Positions 35,908 to 44,392 of a stretch of 64,000 bases of DNA are shown in pieces. Source of the DNA: Pedobacter lusitanus (GTDB lineage: Bacteria; Bacteroidota; Bacteroidia; Sphingobacteriales; Sphingobacteriaceae); assembly GCF_040026395.1 (NCBI RefSeq), contig NZ_CP157278.1:2418001-2482000 (forward strand), written 5' to 3'. The notes beneath the pieces are model-generated. The model saw nothing but the letters and a program-made list of their open reading frames with translations, was not told the DNA's origin and searched no databases. The translations under genes and the position numbers were made by a program. Each line of letters starts with the position of its first letter. Position 1 is the first letter of the stretch.

Positions 35908-38628
35908 ATGCACCAGTATAATGCCAAACGGAGAGATTTTATAAAAAAGGCCGGACTTTTAACCATTGGTCTTGCGGCCCTGCAATTTCCGGTATGGGCT
36001 AAAAGCATTTTTGCTTTTGACTACCCGGTGCACAATATCCCGGAACAGAAAAACATCGATCCGCTCTGGATACGCTCCCTTTTTAATCGTGGCGCAGTCA
36101 CTTCCTATCTTAAAAGCAGAAACGAGCTGAAATATATCGGAATGCCGGTTGGCGGGCTCCATGCCGGAACCGTATATCTGGGTGGAGATGGTCGTCTCTG
36201 GTTATGGCAGATATACAATGAAACATTTGAAGGAAATCAGGAAGGGATAGATCCCAAAACCGTGAGCTGGAACGATGGTACGACTACCCGCAAGATACGT
36301 CCCAGAGATGGATCGGCTTATATAGAACCTGCCATTGCAAACAACAAACGGATACTGGAACAGGGTTTTGCTATAAAAGTAGTCAGCAATGGAAAAACGC
36401 TGATCAGAGAACTGAATGAGGATCAATGGGATGAAGTGGAATTTAACCCGGCATACCCAATCGCAGATATCACCTACAGCAGTAAAAATTTCCCTGTGAT
36501 TGTTCACCTGAGAGCTTATTCTCCTTTTATTCCTTTAGACGCCAGTGACTCTGCCTTGCCCCTTACAATCTTAAAGCTGGAAATTAAAAATATATCCAGA
36601 AGCCCTGCTCAAATTTCTTTACTGGGCTGGATGGAAAACGGTGCAAATAAACTGACCGGAAAAGAAAATACTGGTAAACGCATCAATACCGTTTTATCCG
36701 GTCCGGAGACTACAAGTATATTTTCCAGATTTGAAGCTTCAGCCAATCTTAAGCAAACTACAGATAGCGGAACCATGTGTTTCACCCTCCATAAACCCAA
36801 AGCAACTGCTCAGGCTTCTATAAATCTATGGCCGGTAGAAGAAAAACATTTCAATCTGCCAGAAATTCAAAATGCCATGGTTACTGCTCCTGACAAACTG
36901 GTAGGTGCTATTGGAATCAGCCAGGATGTTGAACCTGGTCAATCACTTCATAGTGATTATTCCGTCAGCTGGCATTTTAACCAACCTAATCCCGGACTAA
37001 AAAAGCTGGTTAAAAACGCAGAAGCAGGTTTTTATTACGCCAGCCGTTTTAAAGATGCACTGGAGGTAAGTCAATATCTGAGCACACATTATAAAAGGCT
37101 AACCCATACTACAGAATTATGGAGTAAAACCTGGAATGACACCAGTTTACCACACTGGTTTATGGAGCGGACATTTTTAAACATCGGTACTTTAGCTACT
37201 GCCAATACTTACCGTTTTGCCGACGGAAGATTCTGGAGCTGGGAAGGTGTTGGTGCCTGTGCCGGGACCTGTACCCATGTCTGGCAATATGCACAGGCTG
37301 TAGCCCGGATTTTTCCCGAACTGGAAAGAGGTTTGCGTCAGCAGGTAGATCTGGGAACTGGTTTTAAAGAAGATAGCGGAGCTATTATGTTCCGCGGAGA
37401 AAACGAAACACATCCGGCAATTGACGGACAGGCAGGAACAATCCTGCGTTTTTACCGGGAACACCAGATGAGTGCAGATGATACTTTTCTGCAGCACAAC
37501 TGGCCAGGAATCAGAAAGGCAGTACAATTTATGCTTGCCCAGGATAAAAACGGAGATGGCATGACCGATACGCCAATGGAAAATACACTCGATGCTATCT
37601 GGGAAGGAGAAATTGCCTGGATTGTTGGTTTATGTATCGCTGCTGCAAGAGCTGCACAAGCCATGGCCGAAGAAATGAATGACACTGGTTTTGCTGAAAT
37701 TTGTGCAAATTATGTGGAGAACGGCAGCAAAAATATGGAGAAAGAACTTTTCAACGGAGCGTATTTCATTCATCGCCCTGACCCTATACAGGGACGCAGA
37801 AAATTAGGTTCATATAATACCTGTCATATAGACCAGGTTTACGGTCAGAGCTGGGCATTTCAGGTAGGCCTGCCCAGAATACTCAGTAAAGAAAAATCAG
37901 TCGCTGCACTTAAGGCCCTATGGAAATATAATTTTACCATGGATGTAGGTCCATATATTAAAACACATACCGGTGGTCGCCCTTACGCGCTCGCTGGTGA
38001 AGGAGGAATGGTCATGAATACCAATCCGCATAACGAGCCTAAGCCATTTGGCGAAGATGTAAGCTGGCAACTCGGTTATTTTCACGAATGTATGAGTGGA
38101 TTTGAGCATCAGGTAGCTGCACATTTAATGGCAGAAGGAATGACAGAAGAAAGTCTGATTCTTACCCGCGTAATCCAGGATCGTTATCATGCCGCAAAAA
38201 GAAATCCTTTTAATGAAATAGAATGCAGTGATCATTATGCAAGGGCGATGGCCAGCTACGGCACCTTTATCACTGCCTGCGGATTCGAATATCATGGACC
38301 AAAAGCCTATATCAGATTCGCACCAAAGTGGAACAAACAAAACTTTAAAACGCCATTTACCTCCGCCAGCGGATGGGGAACTTATCAGCAACAAAAAAAT
38401 GGACTAAAACAAGTCCATCAGCTCAATCTAAAATACGGACATTTGCAATTACAGCAGCTCAGTTTGGAAAAGGTAGAAAATGGCCAGATAAAATCTACTT
38501 CAGTTTTGTTAGGCAACACCGCAATACCACATAATTTTAAACAAAATGGTAATGCTTTGAATATAGTTTTCACTCCAAAACTAACTATACAGCAAGACCA
38601 GAACCTAATCATTACCATCCTCTCATGA
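35908..38628 (+). CDS. GH116 family beta-glycosidase (GBA2-type), Tat-exported
   Basis: A 906-residue protein. The N-terminus has a twin-arginine signal (KRRDFIKKAGLLTIGLAAL). An N-terminal beta domain (GBA2_N, about 60-370) begins with EYIGMPVGGLHAGTVYLGGDG-like sequence, and the catalytic alpha/alpha barrel covers about 410-800: WEGVGACAGTCTHVWQYAQ and DKNGDGMTDTPMENTLDAIWEGE, the regions holding the nucleophile and acid of this family. GH116 enzymes act on beta-glucosides or beta-xylosides and glucosylceramide. It overlaps the next lipoprotein gene by 4 bp. Confidence 0.88.
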   Translation: MHQYNAKRRDFIKKAGLLTIGLAALQFPVWAKSIFAFDYPVHNIPEQKNIDPLWIRSLFNRGAVTSYLKSRNELKYIGMPVGGLHAGTVYLGGDGRLWLWQIYNETFEGNQEGIDPKTVSWNDGTTTRKIRPRDGSAYIEPAIANNKRILEQGFAIKVVSNGKTLIRELNEDQWDEVEFNPAYPIADITYSSKNFPVIVHLRAYSPFIPLDASDSALPLTILKLEIKNISRSPAQISLLGWMENGANKLTGKENTGKRINTVLSGPETTSIFSRFEASANLKQTTDSGTMCFTLHKPKATAQASINLWPVEEKHFNLPEIQNAMVTAPDKLVGAIGISQDVEPGQSLHSDYSVSWHFNQPNPGLKKLVKNAEAGFYYASRFKDALEVSQYLSTHYKRLTHTTELWSKTWNDTSLPHWFMERTFLNIGTLATANTYRFADGRFWSWEGVGACAGTCTHVWQYAQAVARIFPELERGLRQQVDLGTGFKEDSGAIMFRGENETHPAIDGQAGTILRFYREHQMSADDTFLQHNWPGIRKAVQFMLAQDKNGDGMTDTPMENTLDAIWEGEIAWIVGLCIAAARAAQAMAEEMNDTGFAEICANYVENGSKNMEKELFNGAYFIHRPDPIQGRRKLGSYNTCHIDQVYGQSWAFQVGLPRILSKEKSVAALKALWKYNFTMDVGPYIKTHTGGRPYALAGEGGMVMNTNPHNEPKPFGEDVSWQLGYFHECMSGFEHQVAAHLMAEGMTEESLILTRVIQDRYHAAKRNPFNEIECSDHYARAMASYGTFITACGFEYHGPKAYIRFAPKWNKQNFKTPFTSASGWGTYQQQKNGLKQVHQLNLKYGHLQLQQLSLEKVENGQIKSTSVLLGNTAIPHNFKQNGNALNIVFTPKLTIQQDQNLIITILS

Positions 38629-39218
38629 AAATCCGAAATCACTTTTTAAAGCAGCTTTTTTTAACTACCGGAATCAGCGGGATAATGATATTAACCGCCT
38701 GCAACGAAACCGAAAATCAGAAAACGGCTGCTACAGCGATAAAAACCGACAGAAACTGGCAGCAGAAACTTGATGCCAGACTGCCGCTGTTAGGACATCG
38801 GAACTGGATACTTATTGTGGATAAAGCCTTTCCTGAACAAAATGCAGCAGGTATGGATTATCTCTATGTCGATGAGCCTTTATTACCTGTATTAAAACAA
38901 GTACTGAATAAACTCCATCAATCTGCCCATATAAAACCTATAATCTATCGGGACAAAGAGCTAAACTATATCAGTGAAGATCAGGCAAAAGGAGTCAAAG
39001 AATTTCTACAGGAATCAAAGGTGATTTTTGGACAGCAGCAGGTACAGAGTCTGCTGCATGAAGAGGTATTTAAAAAACTGGATGCAGAAGCTAAACTATT
39101 TAAAGTGCTTGTGATTAAAACCAATGAGACTATTCCTTACACTTCTGTGCTGCTGCAACTGGATTGCGGCTACTGGGATAGTACCAGAGAAAAGGATTTA
39201 CGTGAGCGTATGAAATAA
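38625..39218 (+). CDS. RbsD/FucU-like lipoprotein
   Basis: A 197-residue lipoprotein (signal ending MILTACNE). The mature domain reads LPLLGHRNWILIVDKAFP, YVDEPLLPVLKQVLNKL and PIIYRDKELNYISE, which resembles the RbsD/FucU sugar mutarotase fold (GHGD..IADANFP in FucU). An extra-cytoplasmic sugar mutarotase coupled by ATGA overlap to a GH116 glycosidase makes biological sense, since the freed sugar would be epimerised at the anomeric carbon. Assignment is by pattern, not a strong match. Confidence 0.6.
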   Translation: MKIRNHFLKQLFLTTGISGIMILTACNETENQKTAATAIKTDRNWQQKLDARLPLLGHRNWILIVDKAFPEQNAAGMDYLYVDEPLLPVLKQVLNKLHQSAHIKPIIYRDKELNYISEDQAKGVKEFLQESKVIFGQQQVQSLLHEEVFKKLDAEAKLFKVLVIKTNETIPYTSVLLQLDCGYWDSTREKDLRERMK

Positions 39219-39830
39219 TTATCCCTTATGCAGCAGCAACCTGAATGTCAGATTAATTCTCGGACCTACAGGAAGTGTCGTTTTTGGAAGCCGGTGTTCC
39301 CAGTATTCCTGCGTCTGCCTTTTCATGAGCAATACACTTCCATGATCAAGTTCTAAAGAGATAACTGGCATCTTCTCTTTATAATCTCTGAATTGAAAAA
39401 TTCTTGTTGAACCAAAACTGACAGAAACGATAAGCGGATATTCACCTAATGCGTGTTCATTATCCCTGTGCCAGCCCATATAATCTTTTCCATCACGGTA
39501 ATAATTAAACAGACAACTATTGAATGAAGTCTCAAATCTCTTTTCCAGCTTTTCCTTAATCTCTGCCATTGGCGATGTCCAGTCATTAACTCCCATCGTC
39601 AGACCCGAATAGCTGTATTCTCCGTTTATATCACCATACAGGGCAGTTAAACGAGGCTGCATTCTCTTTTTACCAAACAGCACAACAGGTTCCTGCTTCC
39701 AGGAAACATCGTTTTTGAAATAGTCAAAGTAGATATCACTCTCCCGGGGAGTAAAGAAATCAGGGAACAACACTGCCTCACCATGTGCTGGCAGGAGATT
39801 GGGATGAGCTGCATCAATCAGATGTTGCAT
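39219..39830 (-). CDS. alkB: AlkB-like 2OG-Fe(II) dioxygenase
   Basis: A 203-residue DNA-repair dioxygenase that removes alkyl groups from bases oxidatively. Iron ligands are visible in WHRDNE (HxD) and YWEHRLPK (distal His), and the 2-oxoglutarate-binding arginines in GPRINLTFR. SFNSCLFNYYRDGKDYMGW is the nucleotide-lid region. Closest in style to AlkB homologues ALKBH2/3. The start at 39830 gives MQHLIDAAHP; upstream codons have no family match. Its stop abuts that of the convergent lipoprotein gene. Confidence 0.9.
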   Translation of the reverse strand: MQHLIDAAHPNLLPAHGEAVLFPDFFTPRESDIYFDYFKNDVSWKQEPVVLFGKKRMQPRLTALYGDINGEYSYSGLTMGVNDWTSPMAEIKEKLEKRFETSFNSCLFNYYRDGKDYMGWHRDNEHALGEYPLIVSVSFGSTRIFQFRDYKEKMPVISLELDHGSVLLMKRQTQEYWEHRLPKTTLPVGPRINLTFRLLLHKG

Positions 39831-39922
39831 AATATATTTTGAGCTTCTTTGCAGAATCAAATAACGTCTTTTTTACTGAACAATTATCAAACTGATATTG
39901 TTGAAAAAAGCTCAAAAAAAAA

Positions 39923-39965
39923 ACAGGTCTTGTGTTTTATAGAATTTATAAAACACAAGACCTGT
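39923..39965. terminator. Long hairpin between alkB and the J-domain gene
   Basis: A perfect 19-bp stem (ACAGGTCTTGTGTTTTATA and complement) with a 5-nt loop, preceded by an A run, so on the minus strand it ends in T residues. It acts as terminator of the J-domain/KTSC gene (ending 39994) on the minus strand. Confidence 0.8.
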
Positions 39966-39993
39966 AAGTATAATTATTCGCTAAATCAAAAAA

Positions 39994-40440
39994 CTAAGCA
40001 GTTTCTAATTTTACTATATTTCTGTAAGGAAAAGAATTGAAGATATGACGACGTGCAAATCTACCCGGAGAATCTGCATTAACCAGTTTTACATAAATTG
40101 CTCTTGGAACTTCAAAGTACTCATATCCGCTACCATCAAGGAAATGAACGGTCAGTACCAGCCCAGCCCAGTTGTAATCAGCAATACCACATGAAGTGAT
40201 TGTATTAGTATATTCTTCAATTGAGCCTGCAAGTGTTTCAGGAGCAATGCTAACCAGAAAATGATAAGCTTCAATAATTTCTTTACTTTTTGTTTCAGCA
40301 GCTAATTTAGCTTCATCACTTTCCTGAAATTTATCCGGATGATATTCCTTCATTAAATTTCTGTAAATTGATTTAAGCTCTTTCAGCTCGGCATCTTTCT
40401 GAACACCTAACAATTTTCTGTAATCGACAATCTTCTTCAT
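39994..40440 (-). CDS. J-domain protein with KTSC domain
   Basis: A 148-residue fusion. Residues 5-65 form a DnaJ domain with HPDKF (the HPD motif that stimulates DnaK). Residues about 80-140 form a KTSC domain (GSGYEYFEVPRAIYVKLVNADSPGRFARRHI, given here as the run around Y-x-Y-F-x-VP and S-PG), a small domain named after the lysyl-tRNA synthetase C-terminus. The combination occurs in Bacteroidota; its role may be in DnaK-linked RNA or protein quality control, but this is inference. The ATG at 40440 gives MKKIVDYRKLLG. Confidence 0.85.
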   Translation of the reverse strand: MKKIVDYRKLLGVQKDAELKELKSIYRNLMKEYHPDKFQESDEAKLAAETKSKEIIEAYHFLVSIAPETLAGSIEEYTNTITSCGIADYNWAGLVLTVHFLDGSGYEYFEVPRAIYVKLVNADSPGRFARRHIFNSFPYRNIVKLETA

Positions 40441-40622
40441 AAATATTTTTAATGCAATTATTGTGTGCATTTAACAAGCTGAATTTCAGGATCAACCCAT
40501 CAAAGTGGCCAACAATTTTGCAAAGGTACAATTTAATATCCGAAAGAAAGATTAAGCTTTGATTATCATTAAATTAATAATAAAAAACCTGCTTATTTAA
40601 GCCTTATGACAGGGCCTTAATA

Positions 40623-40666
40623 TTTTAACTCCGTTTTAATCTCCTTTTAATCAGAGTTTAATTACC
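40623..40666 (+). promoter_or_regulatory. Four 11-bp direct repeats, response-regulator binding site
   Basis: Consecutive 11-mers start at 40623, 40634, 40645 and 40656 and share YTTTAA (TTTTAAC, TTTTAAT, TTTTAAT, GTTTAAT). The exact 11-bp period is that of PhoB/OmpR-type binding to one DNA face. A -7-like TACTTTTA begins 6 bp after the last unit. The same array lies before the pump genes at 43021. Confidence 0.8.
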
Positions 40667-40701
40667 TCGTTTTACTTTTACCTCCCAACAAAACACACCC
40701 G

Positions 40702-40738
40702 GGCCTGCTTAGGTCAAAATAGCCCCCCTGAGCAGGCC
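40702..40738 (+). promoter_or_regulatory. Leader hairpin upstream of tatA-like gene
   Basis: GGCCTGCTTAGG pairs with CCTGAGCAGGCC (12 bp, one G-U) around a 13-nt loop, 26 bp before the tatA start and inside the predicted leader. The T run after it is only three bases, so it is more likely an mRNA stabiliser or attenuator than a full terminator. Confidence 0.5.
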
Positions 40739-40763
40739 TTTATCAACATTAATCTTAAAAATC

Positions 40764-40925
40764 ATGCTTCAATCTACTATTTTAGCTGCACTGGGCACAC
40801 CAGAAATCCTTGTTATCCTGGTTGTTGTTCTCCTGCTTTTTGGAGGTAAAAAAATCCCTGAACTGATGAAGGGCCTGGGCCAGGGCGTAAAAGAGTTCAA
40901 AGACGGACAAAAAGGAAATGAATGA
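40764..40925 (+). CDS. tatA: TatA/MttA-family small membrane protein
   Basis: A 53-residue protein with one N-terminal helix and the TatA pattern [20 protein letters not shown], then [18 protein letters not shown], the amphipathic helix. TatA forms the pore of twin-arginine export. No tatC is nearby. Instead its stop overlaps the start of the metal-type response regulator (ATGA), so it is cotranscribed with a two-component system under the 11-bp repeat promoter. Confidence 0.88.
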   Translation: MLQSTILAALGTPEILVILVVVLLLFGGKKIPELMKGLGQGVKEFKDGQKGNE

Positions 40926-41653
40926 GTTTGGATCAAGATAATTACCTTTGTGGCTCAACCAACTCTGAGCAACAAATGTTTAATATCGGATTAGCAGAAG
41001 ATGACGTAAAAATAGCCAGCCTGGTAAAGACAGGACTGGAAGAGCATAATTATAACGTCACTACCATTCCTGATGGGATAATGGCCCTTTTCACCTTTCA
41101 GGAAGAAAAATTTGACCTGCTGATTCTCGATGTTATGATGCCCGGAATGAATGGTATTGAATTATGCCGGCAAATCAGACAAAGTAATAAAGAAATCCCT
41201 ATTCTGATGTTAACCGCATTAGGTTCAATTGATGATAAAGTACTCGGGTTAAACTCCGGTGCTGATGACTACCTGGTCAAACCCTTTCACTTCAAAGAAT
41301 TACTGGCCCGGATTGAGGCTATGTTAAGGAGACAGCAAACCGTTCAGAGTCAGCTGAAACACACTCTTACCTTTGAAGATATCGTAATGGACACCTATTC
41401 CAAAACTGTTCACCGTGCCGGCAGAGATATTACACTGACTGCAAAAGAATTCACCCTGCTCGAATTATTTCTTAAAAACCCAAACCGTCTTTTATCAAGA
41501 CAGTACATTGCTGAAAATGCCTGGGACATAAGTTTCGATACCGGAACCAATGTAATTGATGTTTACGTAAACTTTTTGCGTAACAAAATTGAAAAAGGAT
41601 TTGACAGAAAAATAATCCATACTAAAATAGGTATGGGCTATATCATGAAATAA
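40922..41653 (+). CDS. OmpR-family response regulator (CusR/CzcR-like)
   Basis: A 243-residue regulator. The receiver domain has acidic residues EDD, phospho-acceptor aspartate in [17 protein letters not shown] and KPFHF. The OmpR winged helix has [20 protein letters not shown] and [16 protein letters not shown]. The start at 40922 overlaps tatA; an internal ATG at 40976 begins the canonical receiver ([10 protein letters not shown]) and may be the true start. With the next kinase it controls the efflux pump, most likely through the 11-bp repeat arrays at 40623 and 43021. Confidence 0.93.
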   Translation: MSLDQDNYLCGSTNSEQQMFNIGLAEDDVKIASLVKTGLEEHNYNVTTIPDGIMALFTFQEEKFDLLILDVMMPGMNGIELCRQIRQSNKEIPILMLTALGSIDDKVLGLNSGADDYLVKPFHFKELLARIEAMLRRQQTVQSQLKHTLTFEDIVMDTYSKTVHRAGRDITLTAKEFTLLELFLKNPNRLLSRQYIAENAWDISFDTGTNVIDVYVNFLRNKIEKGFDRKIIHTKIGMGYIMK

Positions 41654-41661
41654 GCACGGCG

Positions 41662-43026
41662 ATGAAGATCAAAGACCGTCTGGCTTTATACTTTACGCTG
41701 ATCAGTACCATTACGCTGTTATGCGTCCTGTCTGTAACTTACTTCACCTTTAAGAAGGTTATGGAGTCTGAGTTTTTTGAACGTCTGACAGATCGTACTA
41801 TGGTAACGGCCAAATTATACCTTAAAGCAGATGAGATCTCAGATGAAGCTCTGAATAAAGTAAGAACAGAATATCTGGAAAGACTGAATGGCGAGGTAAT
41901 CCGTATTTACAATGACCGTAACAGTGCTGCCTTTATAGGTGATGACCAGCAATTCTGGAGCAGTGAGACTATTGATAAAGTTAGAGAGATGGGCAAAATC
42001 CGTTTCAAAGAAGGAGAAAGACAGGTAGTAGGAATCTTTTACAAAGATAATCAGGGTGATTTTGTCATTCTCGCATCAGCCATAGATCAAAGTACAGCGG
42101 TCAGAATACAGAAATTATTAAAAGTGATGATTGGCGTATTTATTGTCATCTTTCTGGGTCTTTTACTTTCCGGCAGATGGATTGCCAAAAGAATATTATC
42201 TCCGCTCGATGTTTTTATAGATCAGGTCAAACTCATCAAATCGAACAATCTCCATTTCAGAGTAGAAGAGGGCACCAATAAAGACGAGATTACTTTACTT
42301 GCACAGAACTTCAACAATCTCATGGAACATCTGGAGCATTCCTTTATTTTACAGAAAACCTTTGTTGCCAATGCCTCACATGAACTGAGAACCCCGGTAA
42401 CCAGGATGATTATCGGAACAGAAATTGCCCTTTCCAAAGATCGCCAGAAACAAGATTACGAAAAAGCACTTCAATCCGTACTCGAAGATGCTGAAAAGCT
42501 CGAAAACATCATTTCTGCACTTTTTAATCTGGCACAGGCTGATCTCGAATATAGTTCTTCACTAGCTACACAAATACGTGTTGATGAACTGATCTGGCAG
42601 TTACAGACAGAATGGAATCAGCGAAAAGGCCCAAATCAGCTGCTGGTAGATATGAAAAATCTGCCCATGACCGATGATGCAGCCTTAATCATTAATGCAA
42701 ACCCTACCCTGTTGCAGATTGCACTGGATAACATCATCAGTAACGGATTTAAATTCTCAGACGATCAACCTGTTAACTGTACCCTGGAGATCGTTCCAGC
42801 CGGGATAGTTATAACCATCAGTGACCTGGGAATTGGTATTCCGGAAGATAAACTAAAAGAAATTTTCAAACCCTTTTACAGCTCTTCTCATAAGACAGAA
42901 CATGCGGGTAACGGAATGGGTTTGTATATGGCGCATAAAATTATCACGCTGTTTAACGGAAAGATCACCGTAACGTCATCTAATGGCAATGGAACCACTT
43001 TCCGTATAGAATTCTATTCATTTTAA
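41662..43026 (+). CDS. Sensor histidine kinase of the metal-response system
   Basis: A 454-residue kinase with two transmembrane helices (about 8-30 and 155-175) enclosing a periplasmic sensor of about 120 residues, a HAMP domain, DHp with ANASHELRTPVTRM, N box DNIISNGFKFS, G1 ISDLGIGIPED and G2 GNGMGLYMAHK. The layout matches CusS/CzcS metal sensors. It starts 8 bp after the regulator. The repeat array of the pump promoter overlaps its 3' end. Confidence 0.92.
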   Translation: MKIKDRLALYFTLISTITLLCVLSVTYFTFKKVMESEFFERLTDRTMVTAKLYLKADEISDEALNKVRTEYLERLNGEVIRIYNDRNSAAFIGDDQQFWSSETIDKVREMGKIRFKEGERQVVGIFYKDNQGDFVILASAIDQSTAVRIQKLLKVMIGVFIVIFLGLLLSGRWIAKRILSPLDVFIDQVKLIKSNNLHFRVEEGTNKDEITLLAQNFNNLMEHLEHSFILQKTFVANASHELRTPVTRMIIGTEIALSKDRQKQDYEKALQSVLEDAEKLENIISALFNLAQADLEYSSSLATQIRVDELIWQLQTEWNQRKGPNQLLVDMKNLPMTDDAALIINANPTLLQIALDNIISNGFKFSDDQPVNCTLEIVPAGIVITISDLGIGIPEDKLKEIFKPFYSSSHKTEHAGNGMGLYMAHKIITLFNGKITVTSSNGNGTTFRIEFYSF

Positions 43027-43078
43027 TCAGTTTTTAATACCCCTTTAATTCACCTTTAATTTCTCGAAATTAGATTTG
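43021..43078 (+). promoter_or_regulatory. Four 11-bp direct repeats and promoter of the efflux operon
   Basis: Consecutive 11-mers start at 43021, 43032, 43043 and 43054, each beginning TTTTAAT or CTTTAAT. A perfect Bacteroidota -7 element, TAGATTTG, follows at 43071-43078, 6 bp after the last unit, exactly the spacing seen at 40673. The first unit overlaps the kinase stop codon. The tolC start lies 18 bp after the -7 element. Confidence 0.85.
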
Positions 43079-43095
43079 TTTCAAATATTAAGCAA

Positions 43096-44385
43096 ATGAC
43101 ATCTAACTTCCTGAAATATCAACTGTTAATCTTCGGCTTCGCTCTGCTAGGCATATCCGGAAAAGCAGCAGCTCAGGCCACTGACACCCTGCAACTGAGC
43201 CTGCCTCAGGCAGAAAAATTATTTATCCAGAATAACTATCAGTTAATCGCTCAGAATTACCAGACCGATCAGGCCAAAGCCGAAATTATTACTGCCAAAT
43301 TATTTGACAATCCTGAACTGAATGTCGAAACCCAGTTGTATAACTCCAAAACCAAAAGGTTTTTCGAAACGTCCAGAACCAATGGAGAATATCAGGCCTC
43401 TATTTCCCAACTGATTAAACTTGCAGGCAAAAGAAACAAAAATATTCAGCTGGCCAGAACAGGCGTACAGTTAGCGGAATATCAATATTTTGATCTGATG
43501 CGCACTTTAAGATTTAACCTGCGTTCTAATTTTTATAAAACCTATTACGCACAGCAATCCGCTAAATTATATCAGCAGCAGATTAATTCCCTGCAAAAAC
43601 TGCTTTCAGCTTCAGAACAGCAATACAAAATAGGAAACCTGGCAACCAAAGATGTGATCAGGATTAAGTCTCTGGTGTATAGTTTACAGACAGAGTACAA
43701 TAATCTGGAAAACAGTATTGAAGATATGGAGACGGAGCTGAAGCTCATGACCAATATAAAACCAGATGCCAATCTTGCCCTGGTTATGGACCCTGCAGAA
43801 GAACAGGCTTACCAGCTGGATAAAGCAGTTTATACTAATCTGCTGGATTCTGCCCGTAACAACCGTGCAGATCTGAAACTGACACAAACAGGAATTACCT
43901 ATGCAGAAAAAGCACTGCGTGTACAAAAAGCCAATGCAGTACCGGATGTGCAGTTTTCCGTTACCTACGACTTACAGGGAAGTTATCCGAATGACTATGT
44001 AGGACTGGGTATGCATATTCCCCTTCCTTTATTTAACAGAAATCAGGGAGAAATTAAAAAAGCAAAGATTGCTATTGATGCCGGGAAAAACCAGCTTAAC
44101 CAGCAGGAATCAACCTTACAGAATGAAGTTTTTAATAGTTACAAATCAGCATTAAGAACAGAAGGCCTGTATAAAGGTTTCGATAAAAACTTCAGCAGTG
44201 ATTTTGACAAACTGATTGGAGAAGTTATGAAGAATTTCAAAAGCAGAAATCTGAGTCTGGTAGAATTCATGGACTTCTATGATTCTTACAAACAAAACAC
44301 ACTGCAAATGAACGATCTGAAATATCAGCGGATGAATGCGAAAGAAGAAATCAATTATGTAACCGGTACTACAATTTTCAAATAA
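43096..44385 (+). CDS. TolC-family outer-membrane channel (CusC/CzcC-like)
   Basis: A 429-residue outer-membrane efflux protein with a signal peptide (about 1-27, ending KAAAQA). The two TolC repeats are rich in long coiled helices (LQLSLPQAEKLFIQNNYQL at the start; QISFSVTYDLQ..., GLGMHIPLPLFNRNQGEIKKA in the second repeat). It completes the tripartite pump with the next two genes and lies directly under the 11-bp-repeat promoter. Confidence 0.9.
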   Translation: MTSNFLKYQLLIFGFALLGISGKAAAQATDTLQLSLPQAEKLFIQNNYQLIAQNYQTDQAKAEIITAKLFDNPELNVETQLYNSKTKRFFETSRTNGEYQASISQLIKLAGKRNKNIQLARTGVQLAEYQYFDLMRTLRFNLRSNFYKTYYAQQSAKLYQQQINSLQKLLSASEQQYKIGNLATKDVIRIKSLVYSLQTEYNNLENSIEDMETELKLMTNIKPDANLALVMDPAEEQAYQLDKAVYTNLLDSARNNRADLKLTQTGITYAEKALRVQKANAVPDVQFSVTYDLQGSYPNDYVGLGMHIPLPLFNRNQGEIKKAKIAIDAGKNQLNQQESTLQNEVFNSYKSALRTEGLYKGFDKNFSSDFDKLIGEVMKNFKSRNLSLVEFMDFYDSYKQNTLQMNDLKYQRMNAKEEINYVTGTTIFK

Positions 44386-44392
44386 TACACAC

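Larger units (their letters stand above)
40441..40763 (+). other. 323-bp regulatory region of the metal-response operon
   Basis: There is no gene here. The interval holds the promoter of the tatA-regulator-kinase operon (direct repeats 40623-40666, -7-like element TACTTTTA at 40673-40680) and a leader hairpin (40702-40738). The part 40441-40610 is AT-rich, with the promoter of the divergent J-domain gene presumably in it. Confidence 0.7.
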
